This document shows positions 53,939 through 62,168 of a stretch of 64,000 nucleotides of DNA, in pieces. Made by a program: the position numbers and the translations under genes. The notes beneath the pieces are model-generated. The model worked only from the letters and a program-made list of their open reading frames with translations. It searched no databases and had not been told where the DNA came from. The stretch is taken from NCBI GenBank assembly GCA_013289685.1, contig JABCZL010000003.1, forward strand, positions 372,001-436,000, given 5' to 3'. Each line of letters opens with the position of its first letter. Position 1 is the stretch's first letter. This DNA comes from Acidobacteriota bacterium. GTDB taxonomy: Bacteria > Acidobacteriota > Terriglobia > Terriglobales > Acidobacteriaceae.

Positions 53939-54526
53939 ATGCGCTCTTCCCTGTTCATCGCCGCCATCCTGCTGATCGCGTCGTCCTTGTGCCTCGCCCA
54001 AACCGGTCCTGAGCATGGCGGCCACGAAGTTCAGATCTGGGCGGGCGGCGGCCACTCCGTCAGCGGCGGACGCGGCAACACCGGCGTCTTCAACGCCGGC
54101 CTGCGCTACGGATGGATTCTGACCGGACCGCACCTTCCCGGCTTTCTCAGCGGACGCTTCGAATATGTGGTCGATGCGGTCCCCGTCTTTCTCGTGTTCC
54201 AGCCCGCGAACACGGCCTACGGCGTCGGTTTCGATCCGCTCGGCCTCAAGTGGAACTTTGTGCGCCACGGACGCTTCTCACCCTACCTCGAACTCACCGG
54301 CGGCACGCTCTTCACCAACCACGAAGTCCCCACCTACGCCAACACCGTGAACTTCACCGACCAGGCCGCTCTAGGCATGCACATCCTGGGCGCGAACCAC
54401 AACGTGAGCCTTGAACTGCGCTATATGCACATCTCGAACGCAGGACTCGCGAACTTGAATCCCGGAGTCAACACCGTGCAAGTCAGGCTCGGCATTGGCA
54501 AGTTTTTCGGAGGCCGAGAGAAGTAA
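53939..54526 (+). CDS. PagL-like outer-membrane acyloxyacyl hydrolase
   Basis: 195 residues from ATG 53939 (RSSLFIAAILLIASSLCLAQ, signal peptide); the longer frame reads through T-rich repeats. An eight-strand barrel pattern follows (EVQIWAGGGHSVSGG, GLRYGWIL, FEYVVDAVPVFLV, YGVGFDPLGLKWNF, and so on). Near the end RYMHISNAGLANLNPGVN contains the His-x-Ser pair of lipid A 3-O-deacylase PagL. The Glu that completes the PagL triad is not evident; the aligned place reads PGVN. It therefore may trim lipid A or be an inactive relative. C-terminal strand VQVRLGIGKFF suits outer-membrane insertion. Confidence 0.82.
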   Translation: MRSSLFIAAILLIASSLCLAQTGPEHGGHEVQIWAGGGHSVSGGRGNTGVFNAGLRYGWILTGPHLPGFLSGRFEYVVDAVPVFLVFQPANTAYGVGFDPLGLKWNFVRHGRFSPYLELTGGTLFTNHEVPTYANTVNFTDQAALGMHILGANHNVSLELRYMHISNAGLANLNPGVNTVQVRLGIGKFFGGREK

Positions 54527-54552
54527 AGCTGGTCCGGTTCGCACTCTTAAAT

Positions 54553-54966
54553 TTGGCCACCTGGCAACCACAATTACGAAAGTCCAATTACAGAGGTAAC
54601 GTGCCTCCAAAGCCCGTCTGGTGGCATTGTGGAAGGGTGGCAAGACATTATCAGAGCGACGACGTCGGCTGGGATGCGGGGCGCGAAGGCTATGTTGATT
54701 TGCCGAAAGCGCCGATTTACGCACCCGTCCCCAAGGCCACCGGCAAGCCCCAGGGCGAGCGCTACCTGCTTAGCATTCGCGGGGAAGAGCGGGTCGCAAG
54801 CCTGCTCGCCGGCGGCGGAATGATCTGGGCGGTCTACGTGGCATCGACGGATTACGCCAGCCTCTTGACCCTTCGAATCATGCCACCTGGACCGATTGAG
54901 GTGTGTGGCCTGGGGATTCTAGCCTGGCTGCACGCAAAGTGGCGGCGTTCCCTGAAATCCCTCTGA
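54553..54966 (+). CDS. Possible small membrane protein
   Basis: 137 residues at most, from a TTG without a ribosome site; the true start may be internal. The N-terminal half is unlike a defined domain. Residues of about 80-130 hold two hydrophobic stretches, VASLLAGGGMIWAVYVAST and PIEVCGLGILAWLHAKW. I recognise no family. It lies between two solid genes on the same strand, so it could be real, but coding evidence is weak. Confidence 0.4.
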   Translation: MATWQPQLRKSNYRGNVPPKPVWWHCGRVARHYQSDDVGWDAGREGYVDLPKAPIYAPVPKATGKPQGERYLLSIRGEERVASLLAGGGMIWAVYVASTDYASLLTLRIMPPGPIEVCGLGILAWLHAKWRRSLKSL

Positions 54967-55039
54967 GTTCGCCCCGCATCTTTCTCCGCAACCGCGCTCC
55001 CTTGCTTCCCTGCTCCGCGGCCAGCTATTCTTCTCGCTT

Positions 55040-56515
55040 ATGTCCACGCTCGTCGAATGTGTTCCCAATTTCTCCGAAGGCCGCGATAAAGCCAAAGTTG
55101 ACGCCATCATCGACGCCATGAAGATGCCGGGCGTGTTCCTGCTCGACCGCGAAATGGACTCCGACCATAATCGCTGCGTCATTACTCTGGTCGGCGAGCG
55201 CGAAGCGATTCAGGAGGCGGCCATCCGCGGCGTCGGCAAGGCTGCCGAAGTCATCGACCTGAACACTCATACCGGCGCGCACCCGCGCATGGGAGCGGCC
55301 GACGTCGTCCCGTTCATTCCCATCGACGGCGTCACCATTGAAGACTGTGTGGCCATGGCGAACCATGTCGGCGAGCAGATATGGAAGCGCTTCCAGATTC
55401 CCGTGTATCTCTACGAAGCCGCCGCCCGGACCCCGGAACGCCAGGGCCTGGAAAATATTCGCCGCGGCCAGTTCGAAGGCATCCGTGCCGAGATCGCGAC
55501 CAACCCGGCGCGGCGTCCCGACTTTGGCGAGCCCCGCGTGCATCCCACGGCGGGCGCGACCGTGGTGGGCGCGCGCAAATTTCTCATCGCTTATAACGTC
55601 TTCCTCAACACCCCTGACGTCGATATTGCCAAGAAGATTGCCAAGGCGGTGCGCTTTTCGAACGGCGGCATGCGCTTTGTGAAAGGCGCGGGCTTCCTGG
55701 TGCGCGGTCTGGCCCAGGTCTCGATGAACCTGACCGACTTCGAACAAACCCCCATCCACCGGGTGTTTGAGATGGTGAAGCTTGAAGCCGCCCGCTACGG
55801 CGTCACGCCAATGTCGAGTGAGATCGTCGGACTGATCCCCAAGAAAGCTCTGGAACAGGCGGCCGAGTGGTTCCTGCAGGTCGAGAATTTCGACTCGTCA
55901 TTAATCCTGGAGAACCGCCTCGCCTCCGTCATGGGCGGAAAGATGGCTGTTGGCGGACTGCGGGCTGGGGTCGAGCCTTTTGTCGAGCAACTCGCAGCTC
56001 CCACGGCCACTCCCGGCGGCGGCAGCGCCTCCGCCGCGGCGGCAGCTATGGCCGCAGGACTGGCCGTAATGGTCGCCTCCATGTCGCGCGGCAAGAAAGC
56101 GTATGTGCAGTTCGAGTCGCAACTGAGCGCAGCCATCGCCCGCCTCGCACCACTGCGCGAAGAACTCAAGGCTGCGGTCGACGCCGATGCGGAGTCCTAC
56201 AACTCTGTGATGAAGGCCTACAAACAGGCCAAGATCGCCGACGAAAAATCCGGCAACGCGCTAATCGAGGCCGCCCTGAAAGAAGCGACCATGGTTCCAC
56301 TCAGCGTCGCCGAAAGAGCCCATGAAATCGCACAGCTCGCCGGGTCACTGGAGCCTATTACGAACCCCAACATGAAATCGGACCTGACCACGGCCCGGGC
56401 TCTGGCGGGCGCGGCTCTTACCGGAGCCCTGGCCAACGTAGAGATCAATCTGGCGTCGCTGAAGGATCAGGCCTTCGCCGACGACGTACGCCGGCGCACC
56501 AAGGCCCTTTCGTAG
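55040..56515 (+). CDS. ftcD: Bifunctional glutamate formiminotransferase / formimidoyl-tetrahydrofolate cyclodeaminase
   Basis: 491 residues. The N-terminal part (1 to about 300), starting STLVECVPNFSEGRDKAKVD with ThrGlyAlaHisProArgMetGly in THTGAHPRMGAADVVPF, transfers the formimino group from formiminoglutamate (histidine breakdown) to tetrahydrofolate. The C-terminal part (about 310-490), with PTATPGGGSASAAAAAMAAG and helical bundle to the end, is the cyclodeaminase that releases ammonia to give 5,10-methenyl-folate. The two activities are fused as in animals; many bacteria have separate genes. No hut genes are close. Confidence 0.95.
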   Translation: MSTLVECVPNFSEGRDKAKVDAIIDAMKMPGVFLLDREMDSDHNRCVITLVGEREAIQEAAIRGVGKAAEVIDLNTHTGAHPRMGAADVVPFIPIDGVTIEDCVAMANHVGEQIWKRFQIPVYLYEAAARTPERQGLENIRRGQFEGIRAEIATNPARRPDFGEPRVHPTAGATVVGARKFLIAYNVFLNTPDVDIAKKIAKAVRFSNGGMRFVKGAGFLVRGLAQVSMNLTDFEQTPIHRVFEMVKLEAARYGVTPMSSEIVGLIPKKALEQAAEWFLQVENFDSSLILENRLASVMGGKMAVGGLRAGVEPFVEQLAAPTATPGGGSASAAAAAMAAGLAVMVASMSRGKKAYVQFESQLSAAIARLAPLREELKAAVDADAESYNSVMKAYKQAKIADEKSGNALIEAALKEATMVPLSVAERAHEIAQLAGSLEPITNPNMKSDLTTARALAGAALTGALANVEINLASLKDQAFADDVRRRTKALS

Positions 56516-56553
56516 CGAAGCTTCCGACAACGCATCCGCCGGGCGGGCAAGAG

Positions 56554-56582
56554 ATGCCAGCGATCCAGACAGCCGCTATAAT
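56554..56582 (+). promoter_or_regulatory. Promoter of the phospholipase C-type gene
   Basis: ATGCCA, 17 bases, TATAAT, with a perfect minus-10 box. It is about 90 bases before the ATG, which has CAGGAGAAG upstream. Confidence 0.6.
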
Positions 56583-56671
56583 TTATTGGGCGGGACCGAG
56601 TGGAAATCTCACCACCCGGGTTACGCCATTATTAAGACCGGGTTGCGCCGCCACACAGGAGAAGATCGCCT

Positions 56672-58084
56672 ATGCGCCGAACCGCGTTCCTGTGCTTTTC
56701 CCTATTGTTGCTGGTCACCAGCTCTCTACTGCTCAGCCTGAACGGTTGCGGGAGTTCGACCACCACCATCATTCCCCCCGGAACCATCAAACACGTGGTC
56801 ATCATCTTCCAGGAGAACCGCACCCCCGACAATCTGTTTCAGGATCCCGTGCTGATCGCCAACCACGCCGACATCGCCAGCAGCGGGATGAATTCTCTTG
56901 GCCAGACCGTACCGCTTGCAGCGGGTCCGTTGGGGACCAATTACGACCTCGGCCACGCGCACCACTCATTCGTTGTGATGTACGACGGCGGCAAGATGGA
57001 CGGGGCCGACCTGGTCCTCGTTGCCTGTAACCAGGGCGCTACCAATTGTCCGCCGCCCAATCCTCAATTCTGGTCCGTAAATCCCTCGGAAGTTAAGCCT
57101 TACTTTGATCTGGCCGAGCAGTACACCTTTGGCGATCGTATGTTTCAGACCAACCAGGGACCGAGCTTTCCCGCGCACCAGTTCATCATTTCCGGCACGT
57201 CGGCACCCACCGCAACCAGTACCCTTTTCATTGCTGAGAACGCGGGGGGCATCCCCGACGCGGGCAATCAAACCGGCTGTCTGGCTCCTCCCGCCGAATT
57301 CGTCTACCTGATCGACCCCACTGGGAAGGAGTCCAGCATGTTGTCTCCTCCCTGTGCGGACCATCCCACGCTCACCGACGAGCTCAACGCCAAGGGCATC
57401 AGTTGGCGCTACTACACGCCCTCGGCGGGCTCGCTGTGGACCGGACCGAATGCCATCCAGCACATGTGTGGACCGAATAATCCCCCGCCCAACGCTACTG
57501 CCTGCACTGGTTCGGATTGGGTGAACAGCGTCGTCATTCCCGAGACTAAGGTCCTGACCGACATCACCAGTGGGAACCTCCCCCAGGTGAGCTGGGTCAT
57601 TCCCACCGGCTCGAATTCCGACCACGCCGGAACTCTCACCAACACTGGCGGACCGTCCTGGGTGGCCTCGATCGTGAATGCCATCGGCACCAGCGCCTAC
57701 TGGTCGGACACGGCCGTCATCATTACCTGGGACGATTGGGGAGGTTGGTACGACCACGTTCCCCCGCCCTCGATCGTCAATGACGGGACCAGCTGGGGAT
57801 CCGGCTATATCTACGGCTTCCGGGTGCCTCTGATCGTGGTCTCGCCCTACGCCAAGGCCGGCTATATCTCTCACGTCAACCACGATTTCGGAAGCATCCT
57901 GAACCTGGTGGAGAAGACGTTCAGCTTGCCGTCGCTCGGCTATGCCGACGCCCACGCCGACGACCTTTCGGACTGCTTCGACTTCAACCAGACCCCGCTC
58001 CAATTCAAATCCATCAGCGCGCAACGGAACGCGGAATACTTTCTGAATGACAAAAGCCCGAGAACTGATCCTGACGACGACTAA
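56672..58084 (+). CDS. Phosphoesterase-family lipoprotein (phospholipase C / acid phosphatase type)
   Basis: 470 residues. The N-terminus MRRTAFLCFSLLLLVTSSLL leads into the lipobox SLNGC, giving a lipoprotein. The phosphoesterase domain starts HVVIIFQENRTPDNLFQD, where Glu and Asn bind metal in this family; GPSFPAHQFIISG and IITWDDWGGWYDHVPPPSIV supply the other metal and catalytic residues, and VPLIVVSPYAKAGYISHVNHD the last His. Family members hydrolyse phospholipids or organic phosphates outside the cytoplasm. The substrate cannot be told from sequence. Confidence 0.92.
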   Translation: MRRTAFLCFSLLLLVTSSLLLSLNGCGSSTTTIIPPGTIKHVVIIFQENRTPDNLFQDPVLIANHADIASSGMNSLGQTVPLAAGPLGTNYDLGHAHHSFVVMYDGGKMDGADLVLVACNQGATNCPPPNPQFWSVNPSEVKPYFDLAEQYTFGDRMFQTNQGPSFPAHQFIISGTSAPTATSTLFIAENAGGIPDAGNQTGCLAPPAEFVYLIDPTGKESSMLSPPCADHPTLTDELNAKGISWRYYTPSAGSLWTGPNAIQHMCGPNNPPPNATACTGSDWVNSVVIPETKVLTDITSGNLPQVSWVIPTGSNSDHAGTLTNTGGPSWVASIVNAIGTSAYWSDTAVIITWDDWGGWYDHVPPPSIVNDGTSWGSGYIYGFRVPLIVVSPYAKAGYISHVNHDFGSILNLVEKTFSLPSLGYADAHADDLSDCFDFNQTPLQFKSISAQRNAEYFLNDKSPRTDPDDD

Positions 58085-58169
58085 GGACCTCGTTTTAGAA
58101 TCCGGATTTTGAGCGAAATCACCCTGGTAACGCCAGTTATCCCCTTCCATTCTCCGTAGCATTGATTGT

Positions 58170-60644
58170 CTAAGCTGATCTAAGCGAGACAATTGGGTCC
58201 AAGGATGCGACGCGCCTTGCAGGAAGCGCAGATGCCAAGATTGCCGTAGTCATCATGATCAGGACACCTGCCAGATAAATTAATGGGTCGGTCGCACTGA
58301 CCTCGAAGAGTAGAGACTCAATACTGCGGGACACCGCTAGCGAGCCAAGCACACCGAGAGTGCACCCGAGGAGCGCGAGCTTGGCGGCGGAAAACAGGAT
58401 TAAACCTGCAATCCGTGTGCGCTGGGCACCTAGCGCCATGCGAATGGCGATCTCGTGTGTGCGAAGCGAGGCAGAGAAAGCAACCACCGCATAAATCCCG
58501 GTGAGGGCAAGCAGGAGGGCGCCCAAAGCGAAAGCAGAGATCAGGCCGGTATTGAACCGCCGCGGTGCCTCTATATTTGCGATCGCTCCAGTCATGGTTT
58601 GCACTTTTTGTAGCGCGAGAAGCGGATCAATTTCGGCAACGGTCGACCGCAGCGTATGAACCATCTGCTCGGGAGGAAGTGCGGAACGGACGGTAATGTA
58701 TGCACCGGCGGGCCCCGTGAGCTTTCCAGTGTCATCGGTGAAATACAAAGTATCGGCCTGCTCCATGGGCGTATACCATTGATCCCCGGTAGGCTCATCG
58801 CGTGAACCCATTTTTGTATCGGCGACCACGCCAACCACCGTTACCCACGGTAGTTTCATCGGCGGACCACCAATGTGCAAACGTTTGCCGACAGCCCGCT
58901 CACCCGGCCAGCAATGTTTGGCCATGGATTCGTTCACGATCACAACAAGTTGAGAATGAGAGCGATCGTCTGGGTTGAAGTAACGCCCATCCAGGAGCGG
59001 AACGCCCATGACACGAAAGTAGTCACCGAAGATGACCGAGAATATCGCGAACTCAGGTTTCCACCTGTCGGTGGGTCGTCCCTCGATGGTGTATGCAGTC
59101 TTGGGGTACCTGCTTGTTGCAGGTGCAGCGTTAATCATGCCTACAGCCACGATCCCTGGCTGACTCGAGAGTCGGGCCACAACCTCCCGACTAAAGGTCT
59201 CCGCAGAAGCGCTCGTTGAGTATTGGTTGATTGGCAATTGATAGCCGGCGACCAGGACCCGCTCGGGATGAAACCCTGGATCCACAGCGTGCATCTTCTG
59301 GAAGCTGCGCAGAAGTGCGCCGGATGCAATGAGCAGCACCAAGGCTACAGCGATTTCTGAAACCACCAGGCCTGAACGTAACCAAGTATGACTGGAGCTA
59401 GCCGTATTGGTCAGGACGCCTTCTTTGAGGCTTTCTATTGGGTCCGTTTTAACGGCGGCGAACGCGGGTGCGAGGCTACAGAGAGCGCCCGTTGCGAGGG
59501 CGAGCAACAGAGCGAATCCAGCCACTGGGCCGTTCACGGCAATGGAGTCGATACGCGGCATGGAGTCAGGCAAGGTACGCAACGCAATGCGAATGGCAAC
59601 TGCAGCGAATGCGAGACCTAACAAAGCACTCGTCATGCCCAGCAGCAGGCCTTCTAAGACGGACTGGCGGATAATTGCGCCGGATCGTGCCCCGAGGGCA
59701 AGCCGAAGGGCGTACTCTCTACGCCGCCGGATCGCCCGGAGCAAAAGAAGTCCTGCCACATTGGCACAAGCAATCAGCAGGACAACGGAGACGGCCAGGA
59801 ACAGCGTTCTGAGCAATGGCCGAACCTCCGAAACCTCATATTCAAGCAACGGAGTGACATCACCGCGGATTTGAATCCTAGACTGGGCGACCGGAAGATT
59901 TCGCATGATCTGCTGGGCAACGCGGTCAGCATCTAGTGCAGCCTGCGAAAGGCTGAGGTGCTCTTTTAAACGAGCGACGATGTGGTATCCCCAAAATCCA
60001 GCATTCTCGTCCGAAAGCTCATCGGCGGTAAGGCTCATCGGCACCCAGAGCTGTGCCTGGTCGAGGTAACCGGCTGCTGGCGGAAAATCAAAACCGCGCG
60101 GCATCACGCCGATGATCGAATACGGCTGGCGATCGAGAGAGATCGAGTTGCCGACAACGTGAGGGTCGCGGTGATACCGATTCAGCCACAGACCGTAACT
60201 GATGACTGCGACCGGCTCATGGCCGTCTTCTTCCTTTTGCGTGAAAGTGCGACCGAGAATGGGAGAGACGCCCAGAGTGGAGAATGCACCTGCGGTGAAA
60301 CGAGCGCCCTTCACTTGTTCTGGAATTTCGCCGCTGGAAACCTCGTAGCTTGCGTCGATGTAGCCTCCCGTGTCGGAGAAAGCCTCTGTGGCGGTCGCGT
60401 AGGTTCCGATCTCGCGAGCAGTCACGGGAATCTTAGGGCTATTTCCCAAATGATCTCCTAACAGGACGAGGCGGTCGGGATGGTTGAAGGGCAGTGGACG
60501 CAAGAGTATGCCTTCGACGAGGGAGAAGATGGCAGTAGTGCCACCAATGCCTAGACTCAGGGTGAAAACGAGCAGAAGTGTGAACCAAGGCGTTCTTCGC
60601 AGTTGGCGGTAGGCACAGCACAGACCCTCTGCAAGTGCATACAT
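58170..60644 (-). CDS. MacB/FtsX-type ABC permease, acidobacterial orphan type
   Basis: 824 residues from ATG 60644 (MYALAEGLCCAYRQLRRTPW), preceded by TTGGAGGAAGC; an upstream in-frame start is ignored. The layout is that of the duplicated permeases common in Acidobacteria: a membrane helix (FTLLLVFTLSLGIGGTTAIF), MacB periplasmic core domain, three FtsX helices (about 280-410), a second periplasmic domain, and three more FtsX helices to the end. No ATPase gene, membrane-fusion protein or PadR regulator is adjacent, so it is an orphan. Possible roles: peptide or antibiotic export or mechanotransmission; undetermined. Confidence 0.93.
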   Translation of the reverse strand: MYALAEGLCCAYRQLRRTPWFTLLLVFTLSLGIGGTTAIFSLVEGILLRPLPFNHPDRLVLLGDHLGNSPKIPVTAREIGTYATATEAFSDTGGYIDASYEVSSGEIPEQVKGARFTAGAFSTLGVSPILGRTFTQKEEDGHEPVAVISYGLWLNRYHRDPHVVGNSISLDRQPYSIIGVMPRGFDFPPAAGYLDQAQLWVPMSLTADELSDENAGFWGYHIVARLKEHLSLSQAALDADRVAQQIMRNLPVAQSRIQIRGDVTPLLEYEVSEVRPLLRTLFLAVSVVLLIACANVAGLLLLRAIRRRREYALRLALGARSGAIIRQSVLEGLLLGMTSALLGLAFAAVAIRIALRTLPDSMPRIDSIAVNGPVAGFALLLALATGALCSLAPAFAAVKTDPIESLKEGVLTNTASSSHTWLRSGLVVSEIAVALVLLIASGALLRSFQKMHAVDPGFHPERVLVAGYQLPINQYSTSASAETFSREVVARLSSQPGIVAVGMINAAPATSRYPKTAYTIEGRPTDRWKPEFAIFSVIFGDYFRVMGVPLLDGRYFNPDDRSHSQLVVIVNESMAKHCWPGERAVGKRLHIGGPPMKLPWVTVVGVVADTKMGSRDEPTGDQWYTPMEQADTLYFTDDTGKLTGPAGAYITVRSALPPEQMVHTLRSTVAEIDPLLALQKVQTMTGAIANIEAPRRFNTGLISAFALGALLLALTGIYAVVAFSASLRTHEIAIRMALGAQRTRIAGLILFSAAKLALLGCTLGVLGSLAVSRSIESLLFEVSATDPLIYLAGVLIMMTTAILASALPARRVASLDPIVSLRSA

Positions 60645-60993
60645 GTTTGCTTCCTCCAATTGGAGTCGTGATTGGCCCACATTAGAAGCTTTCGGCCCAG
60701 CTTTTTCAACCTGCAAATTCGCCTACTTGTGTGCAAGAAACTGGCGTTCTGACCACTGCATCGAGTGGTAGAGACGCGATTGAGGCGGGCGCGAACGGTT
60801 GGTGAAAAATTCCCATAGTACTCATTTGCCCTGATTCGCCCCCCGGACTCCACCCGGTCAATGGGCATGTACTTTTGTTCCATTCACTAAGATTGCAAGT
60901 AAAATACAATAAAGCGATCTATTCACTACAAGGGCAGATCATGCATCCAAGTAAGGTGCACGCAACCCTAATCGTTTTCGGATTCGAGGCTTT
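60645..60993. other. Divergent intergenic region, 349 bases
   Basis: Between the permease (minus) and the exported-protein gene (plus). Two direct ATTCACTA repeats, at about 60882 and 60919, flank an AT-rich stretch (AAAATACAATAAAG) that is the likeliest promoter zone; I cannot assign boxes with confidence. Short minus-strand ORFs here have no coding character. Confidence 0.5.
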
Positions 60994-61926
60994 ATGAGAC
61001 TCTTCAAGATTTGCCTGGCTTCTCTCCTCCTGGTGAGCATGGCGTACGCCATGCCGCTGAACTCGTCGGCCCGCTCCTGCGTTCCCGGCGACCTGCTGCA
61101 ACTCATCTCGGTGGACTATCGCGCACTCAAGGACTCGCCCACCGCGATGGCTCTAAAGAACCAGTTGATGCCCGATAACATCAAGCAGTTTGAGGCTGCC
61201 CTCAAGGGCATCGGCCTCGATCCCGACAAAGATATCGACACGCTCGCCTTCGCCTCCTTCCACGCCGGCAAGCAGGGCGTGAAGACGATCGGCGTGGCCG
61301 CCGGACCCTTCAACATGAAGGCCGTGCTCAAGAAGATGAAACTGCAGAAGTTCGTGCCCAAGAAGTATGGCCAGTCCGAGATTTATCCCATGGACGGCGG
61401 CTTCGTCATGAGCTTCCTCGATGACAGCACGCTGCTGTTCGGCGACTCAACCTCGATCCGGGTTGCGCTCGATACCCGCGACGGCCAGGTGCTGAGCCTG
61501 GACACCAACGGCGAGATGGCCGACATGATGTCGAGCGTCGACTCCGCCCCCGTCTGGAGCATCCTCGACCAGGTGGGCACGCAGAACGCCATGCGCTCCG
61601 CCATGGGCGACGCTTCCAAGATCGCTGATTACGAAACCCTGAAGAAGCGCCTTCTGGGCTCGCGCTACACCATGAATTTCAACAGCGGCGTGAATTTCGA
61701 TCTCACCGTGGTCACTGCCGATTCCATGACCGCGGGCACGCTGTCGTCGGTGGTCAAGGCCGGCATCCTCTTCAAGAAGATGAGCGCCACCCCTGCCGAG
61801 AAGATCGCGGTGGAGAACACCACCGTCGACTCCGACGGCTCGAACGTAGCGGTCCACTTCAAAGCCAACGACCAGCAGTTCCAGTCCCTGATGCACTCGG
61901 AACTGTTCGCGGCGGTCACGCACTAA
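60994..61926 (+). CDS. Exported protein of unknown function
   Basis: 310 residues. A signal peptide (MRLFKICLASLLLVSMAYAM) is followed by a soluble domain with SVDYRALKDSPTAMALKNQL, DIDTLAFASFHAGKQGVKTI, GFVMSFLDDSTLLFGDSTSI and ANDQQFQSLMHSELFAAVTH. The recurring pattern of a helix around a residue stretch followed by strands such as TLAFASF and TLLFGD resembles large uncharacterised secreted acidobacterial proteins; no enzyme motif is present. Strong codon bias toward C-ending codons suggests good expression. Monocistronic, followed by repeats. Confidence 0.78.
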   Translation: MRLFKICLASLLLVSMAYAMPLNSSARSCVPGDLLQLISVDYRALKDSPTAMALKNQLMPDNIKQFEAALKGIGLDPDKDIDTLAFASFHAGKQGVKTIGVAAGPFNMKAVLKKMKLQKFVPKKYGQSEIYPMDGGFVMSFLDDSTLLFGDSTSIRVALDTRDGQVLSLDTNGEMADMMSSVDSAPVWSILDQVGTQNAMRSAMGDASKIADYETLKKRLLGSRYTMNFNSGVNFDLTVVTADSMTAGTLSSVVKAGILFKKMSATPAEKIAVENTTVDSDGSNVAVHFKANDQQFQSLMHSELFAAVTH

Positions 61927-61945
61927 CCCGTACCTCTAGAGTCGT

Positions 61946-62146
61946 GTCATCCTGAGCGTAGTGGGTGCTTCGCGAAGGCGAAGCACCCACGAAGTCGAAG
62001 GATCCCTACTCGTACTTCTTCCCCGCCCGTTTCTCCCGCGCCCCAGCCTTCCTTCACGATCTGTCGGGTGCCCCATTTCTCGCGCGTTCTTTGCGCGAGA
62101 AAGCCTGCCCTGAGCGCAGCCGAAGGGTGGGGATTTTCGACAGAGC
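61946..62146. repeat. Composite repeat R5 downstream of the exported-protein gene
   Basis: First unit 61946-62004: GTCATCCTGAGCGTA, hairpin GTGGGTGCTTCGC, GAAG, GCGAAGCACCCAC, then GAAGTCGAAGGATC. Second unit 62065-62146: the CCCCATTTCTCGCGC hairpin with loop GTTCTTT, in whose 3' arm the 25-base element (62102-62126) is inserted; the uninterrupted form is at 41795-41851. Confidence 0.8.
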
Positions 62147-62168
62147 TAAGCCGACGGATCTCTTGTCG

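Noticed and set aside
60557-60909. Short minus-strand ORFs upstream of the MacB-like permease
   Set aside because: Odd composition, no ribosome sites, and one runs into the permease coding region out of frame.
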